A stretch of DNA of 36,249 nt, from NCBI GenBank assembly GCA_964423225.1, contig CAYREE010000006.1:1-36249 (forward strand), in the 5' to 3' direction. This DNA is from CAYREE01 sp964423225. GTDB taxonomy: Archaea; Altiarchaeota; Altiarchaeia; IMC4; SCGC-AAA252-I15. The notes under the pieces were generated by a model. It made no database searches, was not told the origin of the DNA, and saw only the letters and a list, made by a program, of their open reading frames with translations. How positions within the stretch are numbered: position 1 is the stretch's first letter; every line of letters begins with the position of its first letter. Both the position numbers and the translations under genes were made by a program. Positions 7,142 to 16,653 of the stretch are shown in pieces.

Positions 7142-8785
7142 TCACATCTCCATTCCGCCCATTCCGGGTGGCATTCCTCCGGGTGGCATGCCTGGCATAC
7201 CTCCTTTTGGCTTGGTTGATGCTATGACATCATCGATCCTTAAGATCATTCCTACAGCTTCAGATGCGCTCTTTACTGCTTGTGTCTTGATCTTCAATGG
7301 TTCGACTACGCCTTTAGACAGCATGTTGTCGATCTTTGCCTTGTCGACTGATACTCCCACGTGTTCTCCACCCTTCGAATCGTGTTTTGAACGAAGCTTT
7401 ACTAGGGTATCGATCGCATCCATTCCCGCGCTCTCGGCGAGTGTCCTTGGGATTATCTCGATGGCGTCTGCGAATGCTGTTACTGCAAGCTGTTCCCTAC
7501 CGCCTACTGAGTCAGCGTATTTCCTTAGCTTGTGGGCTACCTCAACTTCTGGAGAGCCGCCGCCTGCAACTACTGCACCGATCTCGATTGCTGCTGCAAC
7601 TCCGCCAAGTGCGTCATTTATTGCGCGCTCTACTTCGTCAACAACGTGTTCTGTTCCACCGCGTACGAGTATGCTTACTGCCTTTGGATTCTTGCATCCG
7701 CGAACGAATGTCATCTCATCGCCTGAGATCTTAAGCTCTTCAACTATCTTTGCGCTTCCTAGATCGTCCTTGTTCAAGTCCTTTAGATTTGTGACTACGA
7801 TCGCTCCAGTAGCTTTTGAGAGCTTGTCCATATCGCTCTTCTTAACTCTTCTTACAACAAAGATTCCTTCTTTGCTTAGGAAGTGCTGGGCCAAGTCATC
7901 AATACCTTTCTGGCAGAATACGACTGATGCTCCGCTTTTAACGATATTGTCAACCATCTCTTTTATCATGTTCTCTTCCTGGGCAACGAATGCTTGAAGC
8001 TGGTCTGGCGAGGTGATGCTGATCTCTGCATCTGTCTCAGTATCCTTTATCTCGATTGCAATATCCAATAATGCAATCTTTGCATTATCCATCTTCTTTG
8101 GCATTCCCGCGTGGACACGCTCTTTATCGATGATGATTCCCTCGATGAGTTCTGTGTCTTGTGTGCTTCCACCCTTCTTCTTCTCGACCTTGATGTTATC
8201 TAAGTCAACAGAGATATTGGAATTATCTGCTTCTGCAACTTGTGTAACTGCTTTTACAGATAGCTTTGCGAGTTCGTCTTTGGCTGCTTCCGCACCCTTA
8301 CCAGTCATTGCGGTAATTGCGATCTGTTCTAGAAGCTTTGTATCGTTTAATACAACCTTTTTTCCAATGGTGTTGAGTGTGTCGATTGCTTTAAGGGTTG
8401 CCATCCTGTATCCTCTTGCGATGATAGTGGAGTGGATTCCCTGGTCTAAGAGTTTCTCTGCGTTAGACAGTAGCTCTCCAGTCAATACGACTGCTGTTGT
8501 CGTACCGTCTCCGACCTCGTCATCCTGGGTCTTGGCGACCTCTACAACCATCTTGGCTGCAGGATGCTCTACATTCATCTCTTCTACGATCGTTGCACCA
8601 TCGTTAGTTATTACGATATCTCCAAGATCGTCTACTAGCATCTTGTCCATTCCTCTTGGTCCAAGAGTACTCCTCACAGCCTCAGCAACTGCTTTAGCGG
8701 CCATGATGTTACCTCTTTGAGCGTCTCTTCCTTGCGTTCTTAATGCGCCCTCAGGCAATATAAAAATTGGTTGTCCTTGTGTCAT
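7142..8785 (-). CDS. Thermosome subunit (group II chaperonin)
   Basis: The ATP-dependent cytosolic folding chaperonin of archaea, 547 residues from ATG 8785. Diagnostic sequences are RTQGRDAQRGNIMAAKAVAE at the N-terminus, GPRGMDKMLVDDLGD, the nucleotide site GDGTTT, the TKPKGG segment and a C-terminal Gly/Met-rich tail (GGMPGMPPGGMPPGMGGMEM). Such tails project into the folding cavity. I chose ATG 8785 over the in-frame TTG at 8791 because AGGTGAT lies a few bases upstream. It is a single subunit gene in this window. A hairpin terminator follows, and the promoter carries repeats and palindromes (8823-8902) that may respond to heat or other stress. Confidence 0.97.
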   Translation of the reverse strand: MTQGQPIFILPEGALRTQGRDAQRGNIMAAKAVAEAVRSTLGPRGMDKMLVDDLGDIVITNDGATIVEEMNVEHPAAKMVVEVAKTQDDEVGDGTTTAVVLTGELLSNAEKLLDQGIHSTIIARGYRMATLKAIDTLNTIGKKVVLNDTKLLEQIAITAMTGKGAEAAKDELAKLSVKAVTQVAEADNSNISVDLDNIKVEKKKGGSTQDTELIEGIIIDKERVHAGMPKKMDNAKIALLDIAIEIKDTETDAEISITSPDQLQAFVAQEENMIKEMVDNIVKSGASVVFCQKGIDDLAQHFLSKEGIFVVRRVKKSDMDKLSKATGAIVVTNLKDLNKDDLGSAKIVEELKISGDEMTFVRGCKNPKAVSILVRGGTEHVVDEVERAINDALGGVAAAIEIGAVVAGGGSPEVEVAHKLRKYADSVGGREQLAVTAFADAIEIIPRTLAESAGMDAIDTLVKLRSKHDSKGGEHVGVSVDKAKIDNMLSKGVVEPLKIKTQAVKSASEAVGMILRIDDVIASTKPKGGMPGMPPGGMPPGMGGMEM

Positions 8786-8822
8786 ATTCAAATCACCTAA
8801 TTTGTTTAAAGATTAATTTCAG

Positions 8823-8902
8823 TTTTTCCAAACCACCCGGAAAAATCGGGATTAGTAATGGGTTTAGCTGTATATAATACAGTGGGATTAGTTATAGGTT
8901 TA
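8823..8902 (-). promoter_or_regulatory. Thermosome promoter with paired direct repeats and palindromes
   Basis: Three structures lie within 120 bp upstream of the start. First, a 7-bp inverted repeat TTTTTCC/GGAAAAA (8823-8829, 8839-8845). Second, a perfect palindrome CTGTATATAATACAG (8868-8882), whose minus strand contains a TATA-like TTATATAC. Third, two 19-bp direct repeats, GGGATTAGTAATGGGTTTA (8848-8866) and GGGATTAGTTATAGGTTTA (8884-8902), offset by 36 bp and flanking the palindrome. The layout looks like regulator sites placed around the core promoter. The regulator is unknown. Confidence 0.55.
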
Positions 8903-8925
8903 AACGTCTATAAAAATGGATTGGA

Positions 8926-9816
8926 TTACTTGTTTTTAGAAAAATCAGCGTAATACATTGGTAAAACCTGATTTCTATTACCCTCAATCAGATAGATTTT
9001 ACCTCGAATAGCCTTTGATTCACCGTTTTTCAACCCTCCCACTCTAACTGATAGGTGTGCACACTGGTATGGATTATGCCCTTGGGCAGAAATAAACTCT
9101 TCCCAGGCTATACCTGCTGCAAAACGACGATCCTTCGACTCCCGGATCATTAATCCACCAATACTATCCAGATTTGATGTAGGCCATTTTTTAGACCATG
9201 CAAATTTTCCATTATTGGAGTATTCCTCTATTTGTTCCCGGTATTCTTTGTTGAAATGGATTTCTCTTTCCTGTAGCTTCTTTAAACCTTTTTCAGTCAA
9301 GTAGTATGTCCGCCGGGTTACCATGTTTGGATTCTGATATCTTCCTTTATCAAATCCTGGATTCAAACAGGGTATTATTGCTGCAACATCAGGCCAATCA
9401 TATCCGGAAGTATTATTTACAAGTAGTGTGAACTCCACACCTTCGATTCCTGACTTGGCTTTTAATGTGAATTGTGGTGTTTGTATTAATGCGGTATGGT
9501 TTTCGTCGCTGATGATAACGTTGTTTTTCTGGTAGCCTGTTGTGTGTTGTCTAGGTTTTCCAGCATTGAACATATTCCATTCGTAGAACCATAGGAATAT
9601 CTTGGATCTTTCTTCGCCTGGTATCTGGACTCCAAGGTAATTATTATATGCGAATAGCTGCAGGTTTTGTTTTATCGTCCTGTTGGACGCATCATTTGGT
9701 GATGGTTCTGTATCAAGGTAGACTGATAATATAATCCCTGTTATTAGAAATATTATGATGGTTAAAATGATGGTTTGTTTTAATCCGACATGTAATCCTG
9801 TCTTTTCAACGACCAT
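8926..9816 (-). CDS. Membrane-anchored extracytoplasmic protein of unknown function
   Basis: The 296-residue product has one N-terminal membrane segment (about residues 13-33), so most of it should face outward. I do not recognise a named family with certainty. The C-terminal third contains GGLMIRESKDRRFAAGIAWE, then QGHNPYQCAHLSVRVGGLK and AIRGKIYLIEG. This resembles, from memory, a domain in secreted bacterial (for example planctomycete) proteins that ends in 'VRGKIYLLEG'; it is not verified. The gene lies downstream of the giant repeat protein on the same strand, 34 bp away. It has its own TATA-like sequence and a 14-bp palindrome before the start. Confidence 0.75.
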   Translation of the reverse strand: MVVEKTGLHVGLKQTIILTIIIFLITGIILSVYLDTEPSPNDASNRTIKQNLQLFAYNNYLGVQIPGEERSKIFLWFYEWNMFNAGKPRQHTTGYQKNNVIISDENHTALIQTPQFTLKAKSGIEGVEFTLLVNNTSGYDWPDVAAIIPCLNPGFDKGRYQNPNMVTRRTYYLTEKGLKKLQEREIHFNKEYREQIEEYSNNGKFAWSKKWPTSNLDSIGGLMIRESKDRRFAAGIAWEEFISAQGHNPYQCAHLSVRVGGLKNGESKAIRGKIYLIEGNRNQVLPMYYADFSKNK

Positions 9817-9830
9817 ATTAGAATTCTAAT
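9817..9830. promoter_or_regulatory. 14-bp perfect palindrome at the start of the anchored-protein gene
   Basis: ATTAGAATTCTAAT is self-complementary and ends directly at the ATG at 9816. A TATA-like ATTATTAAAAAC on the minus strand lies just upstream (about 9835-9846). The palindrome would cover the transcription start, a plausible operator position, but A/T-rich palindromes also arise by chance. Confidence 0.35.
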
Positions 9831-9850
9831 TCTTGTTTTTAATAATTGTC

Positions 9851-12800
9851 TTATAGACTTTCGATTATATCCTCGGCTTCCTTTCCTTCTGATAACATCT
9901 TCATAATACCTGACGTGTCAACTCCTTTATCTAATCTATCAGCCAGTCTTGGTATAGTGTCTTTATCAGCATTAACATATGCTTCGACTTGTTCTTTAAG
10001 CACTTTTTTCTCTTCAATGCTTCCCTCGGATGCGACAGCCTCTATTTTAGAGACGAATAAGGGGTCAAGACTAGCTAGTTTATCATCCATATCCTCATAA
10101 AACATGTCTGTGTCTGTATCAACTGGTTTTATTAGAGTTTTGATGGCAGTTGTTCCCTTCTTGGTTGTCGTTTGCGCCTCTTTCTTGCCTCTAAGCGATA
10201 TTGTTGTGGCGATTCTTACGGCAAGTCCAGTATCTTTACCATTAACTATCCGATCTTTTACGGCAGGATCAAGGGAGTTTAGCTCTTTTATCAATGCTTT
10301 TGTGAACGGATTGTTTTCATCATTTATTATCTCGGCGAAATCTATGTCTTCTGACGGATCATCTTCAATAATCTCTGGTTGTTCAACATCCTCAAACTCT
10401 CTTAGACATTCTCCGTCACCACATCCACTTAGGCATGTGTATGGTATCTTGTAGATCTCATTATTTTTGCAATAATATTCAATAATCGTATCATCATAGC
10501 AAACATCTTCATAAGTTAATAGTCCCCATTTTACGTATCCTTTTGTATAGTAGTCTAGTCCAATATCTGAGTCCCTGCATCTTTGTATTATACTCCCACA
10601 TCCTGTAGGATCAATCTCTGATGGATCGTCTATCTCGCCGTATTCATAAGTATTGTCTCTTGTTGTCGTGCATATGTCTTCGTCTTGTGCTGCTACATGA
10701 GTATAGATGTTTCCATCAGCATATAGTAATCCTATACCCTTGAATATTCCGAAATAGACTTCCGAATCTGTGGGATTAGCATCTGGCTCGATCAGGATCT
10801 TCTCACCCGTCTGGATGTAAGTATATACTATCTCATCGTTTGAGGAAACAGCCTGTAGGGTTATCTTGTGTTCCCTGCATTTTTCGTCATTAACAATCAC
10901 TTGGATATTGGCATTGCCTATCTCATTAGAGTCATCATATCTTAGGACCTTATCATCCATTATGAAATAGTCACCCTCTGCGATCGGTCCCTGAGAAGCG
11001 TATACTTTTGTGTCTGCTGTTGGGATGCAGATTGTTTGACCTATACACGCTCCATCCTTACATCCATTCTTGCATTCGAATGTCTTCTTCTTACCGACAC
11101 CATTCTCACAATAATATTCTACTAATTCATCTTTTGAATAGCATACATCCCAGTAGCCAGAATCTCTTGGTCTTGTTTGCATGAAACCCTTCTTATAGTA
11201 ATTCAATCCTCCATCTGTGTCCGTGCATTTTTCGATAGTATCGCATTGTGTGGGATCCAAGTCATCCCATGTGGGTGGATGTTCATTGTCCCATGTAATA
11301 TGGTTTATATTTCCGCAGATCTCTGTTGTATACAAGCTCACATGAGTGTATACTTCACCGCCTGCATATAGTATTCCCACTCCATTGAATCCTGCCATAT
11401 AGACGTCGGTATCGTGTATATCATCATCTGCCTCTATCACGATTACTTCACCAGTCTGTTTCACCGTGAACTTTAATATTTCACCAACGACTGGTAGTAG
11501 GTCGACATCATATTCCCTACAGAATAGATCCGTTAGTTTTAAACGCATGATGTTTCTAGACCCTGATTTTTCATAAGCATCAACTAGCTGGTATACCCTT
11601 CTTTCTATCGGAATATAATCTCCTTCACTGTATGGTCCTTGGCCGGTGTATATACTCTCCCCGTCGTTTGGCGGGCATGAGTCTTGATGGCTGCATTCAT
11701 TCGATACGCTGAATGAGTTGACACCGCATTTGCTCCCGTCTGGATAGCAGTGTCCTTTACATGATTTTTCGGCATACATCTGCCATGTTTTTGATGTCTT
11801 GCAGGAAGTTGGTCCTCCTTCATATGATTCTTGTCCGTCATAGCATTGCCAGTATGCGTTCCTGAATCCTTTATCCGTGGTCTTCTTACACGCACCATTC
11901 GCACATCCATTGGGACATTCATACAAGACTTTTTTACCGTAATTGTTTGACTGGCAGATATATTCGACTAGCTTGCCTTTTTCATCTCCTGATGTTCCAC
12001 AGTAGTCTGCCCATCTGTCCCAGACTCCTGGGGCTTCAAGACCTATCGTAACACCGGGTTCATAATAGTCTTGTCCTCCGTCACTATCTGTGCATTCCAA
12101 ATCTTCGTCTAGGCATGCTCCATCCACACAGCCTACCTTACATTCTGCACTCTTCCATTCTACAGTGTTCTCACCTATACAATGGTGTTCAACTACAGTG
12201 TTCCATTCTTTACAGTAGTCTGTATATGAACCTATTGAATTCTTTGCAGTACCCTTCTTGAAGATATTGAATCCACCATCAGTGTCTGTGCAACTACCTG
12301 TACCTGAGTGAAGAGTCAGTTTTCCATTCATATTCATTAGTTTTTCAGTGATAGCTGGCAGGTCAAATAAAGCCTGGTTGATTAACGTGATCTTATTCCT
12401 GTATACTATCCTGTAGTTACCACTTGTCAATTCCTCAACTTTCCAGTACTTATGGATTATTCCATCGCAGACTAAGTCCCTTCCTATTTCAAAATCACAG
12501 TCGGGGAATAGTGGTGATAGGTATAATTCTAATCCCTTTGGTTGTATTGTTATGGTATTGCTAGGATTCACTGAGACTAATGATTTGCGATAATAGAATC
12601 CACTTCCAATTGATACGAGGTCTGATTGTATGCATGCTCCATCATCACAGCCATTCTGACATGTTTCTTTTGTATAGCACACATCGTTGTCACAATTGAA
12701 GGCGCTTGGCATACTACTAACATCACCTTTGCAGAAGTATTCTATAATTGTATCATCGTAACATCTGTCGTATCTTGTTGCACTTATATCATCATTCACT

Positions 12801-15631
12801 TTTCCTTTTTCGAAAAGGTTTATTCCACCGTCGGAATCGATACATTTTCCGACTTCTCCAGCGACTTTCGGATTGACGAAGAGGTCTCCGTCTGCTAGAT
12901 AGAATGTGTCTCCTGTATGCACTGCCTTATAGACTGATGTGTCTAGTGGATTCTGATCCAAGTCATACTGATGTTCTTCACCGCATCCGCCAAAGGTTAT
13001 CCTGGTTCCAGTCTTTGGCTGCATCTTCAGTTTGATGATCTCTGACGGAGTTGTTATAGTGACCTGCATATAATTGCCTGATAGTTCTCTTGTATCCTCG
13101 AAGAAAGATTTGACTGTGTCAATCCAGAACCAGTCACCTTCAGTATATGGTCCTATCCTGCATGATTGTATGCATGCTCCGCTATCACATCCGCTCTTAC
13201 ACCAATGTCTCTTGGATTCTACTTTGTCCTCCCAGCAATTATGTTCGGTAAGCCATTCGTCGTCAGTACAATAATCTGTTGCCGACGAATACGCGTCCTT
13301 TGCAGTTCCTTTCTCATACGTATTGTATCCTCCATCAGAATCAATACAATCGGATTTGCAGTCGAATTCCACTTCTTCGTCTATACCATCAAATGTTGAA
13401 TACTCTGTTCCCTTACAGTCTCCTGCAGTGAACTTCAGCCTATCTCCTTCTACTCCACCCATCGGTCCAAGCTTGCAACTGTGGATTCCACTGCAGGCTC
13501 CTTTAGCACTCTCACATCCTTGCTCCCTTGTAGAGTCTTTGAAGATACAGGTGACGGTTTCTTGTATCCCGTACAGGCATGCTCCATCCCTGCATTCAAA
13601 GCATTTTGAAGTGCTCCATTTGATGTTTCCGTCTGAAAGGCATTCGTATTCCATGACATAGGTCTTGTCTTTACAGTAGTCTGTATATGTTCCAATATCA
13701 TTTTTAGCTGTTCCCTTGATGTGTGGTGTGAATCCACCATCTGTGTCAGTGCAGCTGGGCTTAATTGTTGTAGTGGTCGTTGCCTGATAACAAGCTCCGT
13801 CACTGCATCCGTTCGGACATCTGTTGGCAGTCATCACAGCCTTATTATCCCTACATGTGTATTCCTGTATAATATCATATGACTGGCAGAAGTCTTGGTG
13901 TGATCCTTGACTATCGACAACATCACCCTTTACGAATATATCGTTTCCATCACTGTCAGTGCATTTTCTAGCCGCGCTTTCAAGTGCTAGTTTTCCATTG
14001 TTGTTCTTGAGTTTGTATGATATTATCGGCAAGTCTAACGTACCCTGGTCGTATAGTGTCGTCTTTTTCCTATAGACCAATCTGACTATGCTTGAACCCT
14101 CCTTATTCACCTGCCAGTACGGTATTACTACACCGTCACAGACTAGATCTCTACCATCTTCAAAAACGCATCCTGATGTATATGCTGATACATCCATCTC
14201 TAATGCGGTTGATTGTAGTGTGATAGTGTTTCCACTTGTTGAAATCTTTGCTGGATAATAGTAGACGCCTTCACCAAGATGTTTTCTCCCAACCTGTCTG
14301 CATGCTCCATTATCACAACCATTATTACAATCCTGCCTGTGGGTAAGCCAGTAAGTGCTATCACAATATCGTTCTTCTAACTGGTCGTCGTTATAACAAT
14401 AATCGTTGAAATAATTCACACCGTCAAATACAGCTCCTTTCTCATAGATATCGTTGCCTGAATCCGAGTCCGAGCAGTGGAATCTTACCTCTTCCTTACA
14501 TGCTCCATCATCACATCCTGCTTGGCAGGGTACCATCTCCCTTCGAGACTGATCTCCATTACAGTAGTATTCTTCGATATAACATTCATTACCACTGCAT
14601 TCTGAGGCAAAATTATACTGGACGCTGTTATCATAAATCCTCAGTTTATGACAGCGGTCTTCATTACCCCAAGTTTGGCCATTTGTTTCGACTATTGTTA
14701 GTGTTCCCCTCTTTTTGAATACTTTTCCTCCATCTGTCTCTGAGCATCCTGGTTGTTGTTCCTTACATGCTCCGTTCTCACATCCGTAGGGGCAGACGTA
14801 TCCTTCCCATACAACGTCTCCGCCATCACATTGGTATTCGATCAGGTTAAATCCCCTATAGTCGTCACAGTAATCTGTCTTACTATCACTATTGGATGAT
14901 GCGGTTCCTTTTTCATAATAGTCAAGCCCACCATCAGTATCTGTACAGACTCTTAATGTAGTAGTTGTAGAAGAAGTTGTTGATGTTGTCGTACTACTCG
15001 TAGTGGTTGTAGTAGTTATTGTAGTTGATGTTGTAGTAGTCGTAGTCCTTAAGCATACACCATCCTTACAACCATATGGGCAGGTATATATCGTCCTTTT
15101 TCCCTGATTTCCCTCACAGTAATATTCACTAAGTTTTGGACCCTCATCTGATGGGGCTGTATTACAGTTTACACAACATGCATCCCACTGGTCTGTTGCA
15201 TAAGTTTCTCCAAACATGCCGTCAAGCTTTCCTTTAGTATAATAATCTTTCCCACCATCTGAGTCTATGCAGGGTAATGTAGTAGACGTTGTGGTTGTCG
15301 TCGGATTACATGCTCCGTCACTGCATCCATTAGGACATTCAAGTGCTCTTGACATGTATTCATTGTCCTCACACCTGCATTCAGAGACACTGTCAACGAG
15401 ACAGAAGTCCACGGCCTTTAATCCCGTAGGATCTCCATTAGTCCTGAAAATAAGACATTCACCCTTCTCAAAGATGTCTTCGCCCCCATCGGTGTCCTCA
15501 CAATAAAATAGGCTGCCGTTAGCTGCAGATACTGTGGATGCCAAAGCAAATACTATAAATACTATTGATAATATACTGACATGAGATCTCTCGATTGATA
15601 TTATATTGACTTTTGTTTTTTTCTGGTTCAT
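9851..15631 (-). CDS. Giant secreted protein with 13 Cys-rich repeats
   Basis: The product has about 1,926 residues from ATG 15631. This start has a strong Shine-Dalgarno (GAGGTGAT) and is followed directly by a signal peptide ending in STVSA. The longer start at 15709 has neither. Thirteen modules begin with C.D(T/S)DGG...KG and end with GC.(D/N)GAC, each with about six Cys. Poly-Thr/Ser linkers follow modules 1 to 3. Between modules lie non-repeat domains: a pair of about 100 residues (around 'GRDLVCDGVVIPYWQV' and 'GRDLVCDGIIHKYWKV') and a set of three starting with GPxxEGD. The last 170 residues lack Cys and are charged, and there is no C-terminal anchor. This looks like an extended, disulfide-rich cell-surface or adhesion protein. 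Similar repeats are known from uncultivated archaea; the function is not established. Confidence 0.88.
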   Translation of the reverse strand: MNQKKTKVNIISIERSHVSILSIVFIVFALASTVSAANGSLFYCEDTDGGEDIFEKGECLIFRTNGDPTGLKAVDFCLVDSVSECRCEDNEYMSRALECPNGCSDGACNPTTTTTSTTLPCIDSDGGKDYYTKGKLDGMFGETYATDQWDACCVNCNTAPSDEGPKLSEYYCEGNQGKRTIYTCPYGCKDGVCLRTTTTTTSTTITTTTTTSSTTTSTTSSTTTTLRVCTDTDGGLDYYEKGTASSNSDSKTDYCDDYRGFNLIEYQCDGGDVVWEGYVCPYGCENGACKEQQPGCSETDGGKVFKKRGTLTIVETNGQTWGNEDRCHKLRIYDNSVQYNFASECSGNECYIEEYYCNGDQSRREMVPCQAGCDDGACKEEVRFHCSDSDSGNDIYEKGAVFDGVNYFNDYCYNDDQLEERYCDSTYWLTHRQDCNNGCDNGACRQVGRKHLGEGVYYYPAKISTSGNTITLQSTALEMDVSAYTSGCVFEDGRDLVCDGVVIPYWQVNKEGSSIVRLVYRKKTTLYDQGTLDLPIISYKLKNNNGKLALESAARKCTDSDGNDIFVKGDVVDSQGSHQDFCQSYDIIQEYTCRDNKAVMTANRCPNGCSDGACYQATTTTTIKPSCTDTDGGFTPHIKGTAKNDIGTYTDYCKDKTYVMEYECLSDGNIKWSTSKCFECRDGACLYGIQETVTCIFKDSTREQGCESAKGACSGIHSCKLGPMGGVEGDRLKFTAGDCKGTEYSTFDGIDEEVEFDCKSDCIDSDGGYNTYEKGTAKDAYSSATDYCTDDEWLTEHNCWEDKVESKRHWCKSGCDSGACIQSCRIGPYTEGDWFWIDTVKSFFEDTRELSGNYMQVTITTPSEIIKLKMQPKTGTRITFGGCGEEHQYDLDQNPLDTSVYKAVHTGDTFYLADGDLFVNPKVAGEVGKCIDSDGGINLFEKGKVNDDISATRYDRCYDDTIIEYFCKGDVSSMPSAFNCDNDVCYTKETCQNGCDDGACIQSDLVSIGSGFYYRKSLVSVNPSNTITIQPKGLELYLSPLFPDCDFEIGRDLVCDGIIHKYWKVEELTSGNYRIVYRNKITLINQALFDLPAITEKLMNMNGKLTLHSGTGSCTDTDGGFNIFKKGTAKNSIGSYTDYCKEWNTVVEHHCIGENTVEWKSAECKVGCVDGACLDEDLECTDSDGGQDYYEPGVTIGLEAPGVWDRWADYCGTSGDEKGKLVEYICQSNNYGKKVLYECPNGCANGACKKTTDKGFRNAYWQCYDGQESYEGGPTSCKTSKTWQMYAEKSCKGHCYPDGSKCGVNSFSVSNECSHQDSCPPNDGESIYTGQGPYSEGDYIPIERRVYQLVDAYEKSGSRNIMRLKLTDLFCREYDVDLLPVVGEILKFTVKQTGEVIVIEADDDIHDTDVYMAGFNGVGILYAGGEVYTHVSLYTTEICGNINHITWDNEHPPTWDDLDPTQCDTIEKCTDTDGGLNYYKKGFMQTRPRDSGYWDVCYSKDELVEYYCENGVGKKKTFECKNGCKDGACIGQTICIPTADTKVYASQGPIAEGDYFIMDDKVLRYDDSNEIGNANIQVIVNDEKCREHKITLQAVSSNDEIVYTYIQTGEKILIEPDANPTDSEVYFGIFKGIGLLYADGNIYTHVAAQDEDICTTTRDNTYEYGEIDDPSEIDPTGCGSIIQRCRDSDIGLDYYTKGYVKWGLLTYEDVCYDDTIIEYYCKNNEIYKIPYTCLSGCGDGECLREFEDVEQPEIIEDDPSEDIDFAEIINDENNPFTKALIKELNSLDPAVKDRIVNGKDTGLAVRIATTISLRGKKEAQTTTKKGTTAIKTLIKPVDTDTDMFYEDMDDKLASLDPLFVSKIEAVASEGSIEEKKVLKEQVEAYVNADKDTIPRLADRLDKGVDTSGIMKMLSEGKEAEDIIESL

Positions 15632-15705
15632 CCTATCACCTCGTATATGGGATGAGGGATGAACTGTATAAGGCTTCTGCCCTGAACTAGATTGAACTGG
15701 CCTGT

Positions 15706-16584
15706 TCATCGCTTTAGAAACACCTCTCTAAGCTTGATCACATGGATTGTGAACCTTCTATCCACTTCTATCACGTTTTTACGCTCTAGATTGTTTATAA
15801 CGGCAGCAAGCGATGATTTCGCCATCTCAGTGGCCCTTGCCACTTCAGTACGCCTCATACTACCATTGTTTTTCAGAAGTAGGTCTACGACCTCGAATTC
15901 ATTCTCTGATAATGTGTCCATAAGATTCTTCATTGATACAGTTTGTTTTAACCTGCCTGATCCTGGTTTATTCAAGAATCGTCCGAGTACTAAGCCACTA
16001 AAGAAAAGGATGATCATTACTGCAGCATATATGGCGATATTCGTCATTAATTGTTTGTTTATACTCGGTTCTTCAACTGGAATATTCAATTGTATTGGTT
16101 CAGCATCTGTATATGAATACTTTATCCCGATAATAGCCTTCTTTTCTAGATTCCATTTTATTTCCGTGGTGTTTCCTGTAGTTATAGCCGGATTACTCGG
16201 GCTTATCTCGATTATCCTCGCATTTCGTGGGAGTGATACAGTGAGTTCCAAAGATTCTAAAGCAGGTGTACTATATCCAAACGACCATTCACCACCCTCC
16301 TTGTTTGTCATGAGACTGCTCTTATACGCCAAGACTGCCTTATCTTCAGGGCTCATCGAGACTTCCACACCATCATTGGATTGCACATATATAGCCCCTT
16401 CTAGTTCTGGATAGGGTACGTCGATGGGTATAGGTATATTGATCGTCCCGTTTCCCACCATTGAAAGCAGTGTAAAAGCCCTACCGTTTTCAGATACGAT
16501 AATACTACAAGTACCTGATGGGCTGGCGGAAGCTAGACTAGCTAAGAAAAAAAATGATAATATTGTAATAAGCCCCCACCTCAT
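15706..16584 (-). CDS. Membrane-spanning sensor with cytoplasmic winged-helix domain
   Basis: The order of parts is a signal peptide (residues 1-20), an extracellular beta-rich domain (about 21-180), one transmembrane helix (about 184-204) and a cytoplasmic winged helix-turn-helix (about 222-290). The HTH part reads SENEFEVVDLLLKNNGSMRR, then TEVARATEMAKSSLAAVINN, as in MarR-like domains of archaeal membrane regulators (DUF7343/DUF7345-type). Such proteins are thought to sense an external signal and bind DNA while staying in the membrane. The gene ends 74 bp upstream of the giant repeat protein on the same strand, so it may control or be co-transcribed with it. It diverges from the HD-domain gene at 16654. 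Confidence 0.85.
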   Translation of the reverse strand: MRWGLITILSFFFLASLASASPSGTCSIIVSENGRAFTLLSMVGNGTINIPIPIDVPYPELEGAIYVQSNDGVEVSMSPEDKAVLAYKSSLMTNKEGGEWSFGYSTPALESLELTVSLPRNARIIEISPSNPAITTGNTTEIKWNLEKKAIIGIKYSYTDAEPIQLNIPVEEPSINKQLMTNIAIYAAVMIILFFSGLVLGRFLNKPGSGRLKQTVSMKNLMDTLSENEFEVVDLLLKNNGSMRRTEVARATEMAKSSLAAVINNLERKNVIEVDRRFTIHVIKLREVFLKR

Positions 16585-16653
16585 CCATTACTTATTTATG
16601 TTGGGGGTAAAAAACCCTATTCTTATATGTTTAAAACAAATCAATTTTCCCAA

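Noticed and set aside
7188..7997. Long plus-strand ORF of 269 codons, and a second one at 8013-8720
   Set aside because: Both are antisense to the highly conserved thermosome gene and show no recognisable protein features; codon bias of the real gene leaves stop-free antisense frames.
15632..15709. N-terminal extension of the giant repeat protein to ATG 15709
   Set aside because: It would place 26 polar residues before the signal peptide. ATG 15631 has GAGGTGAT just upstream and a directly following signal peptide.
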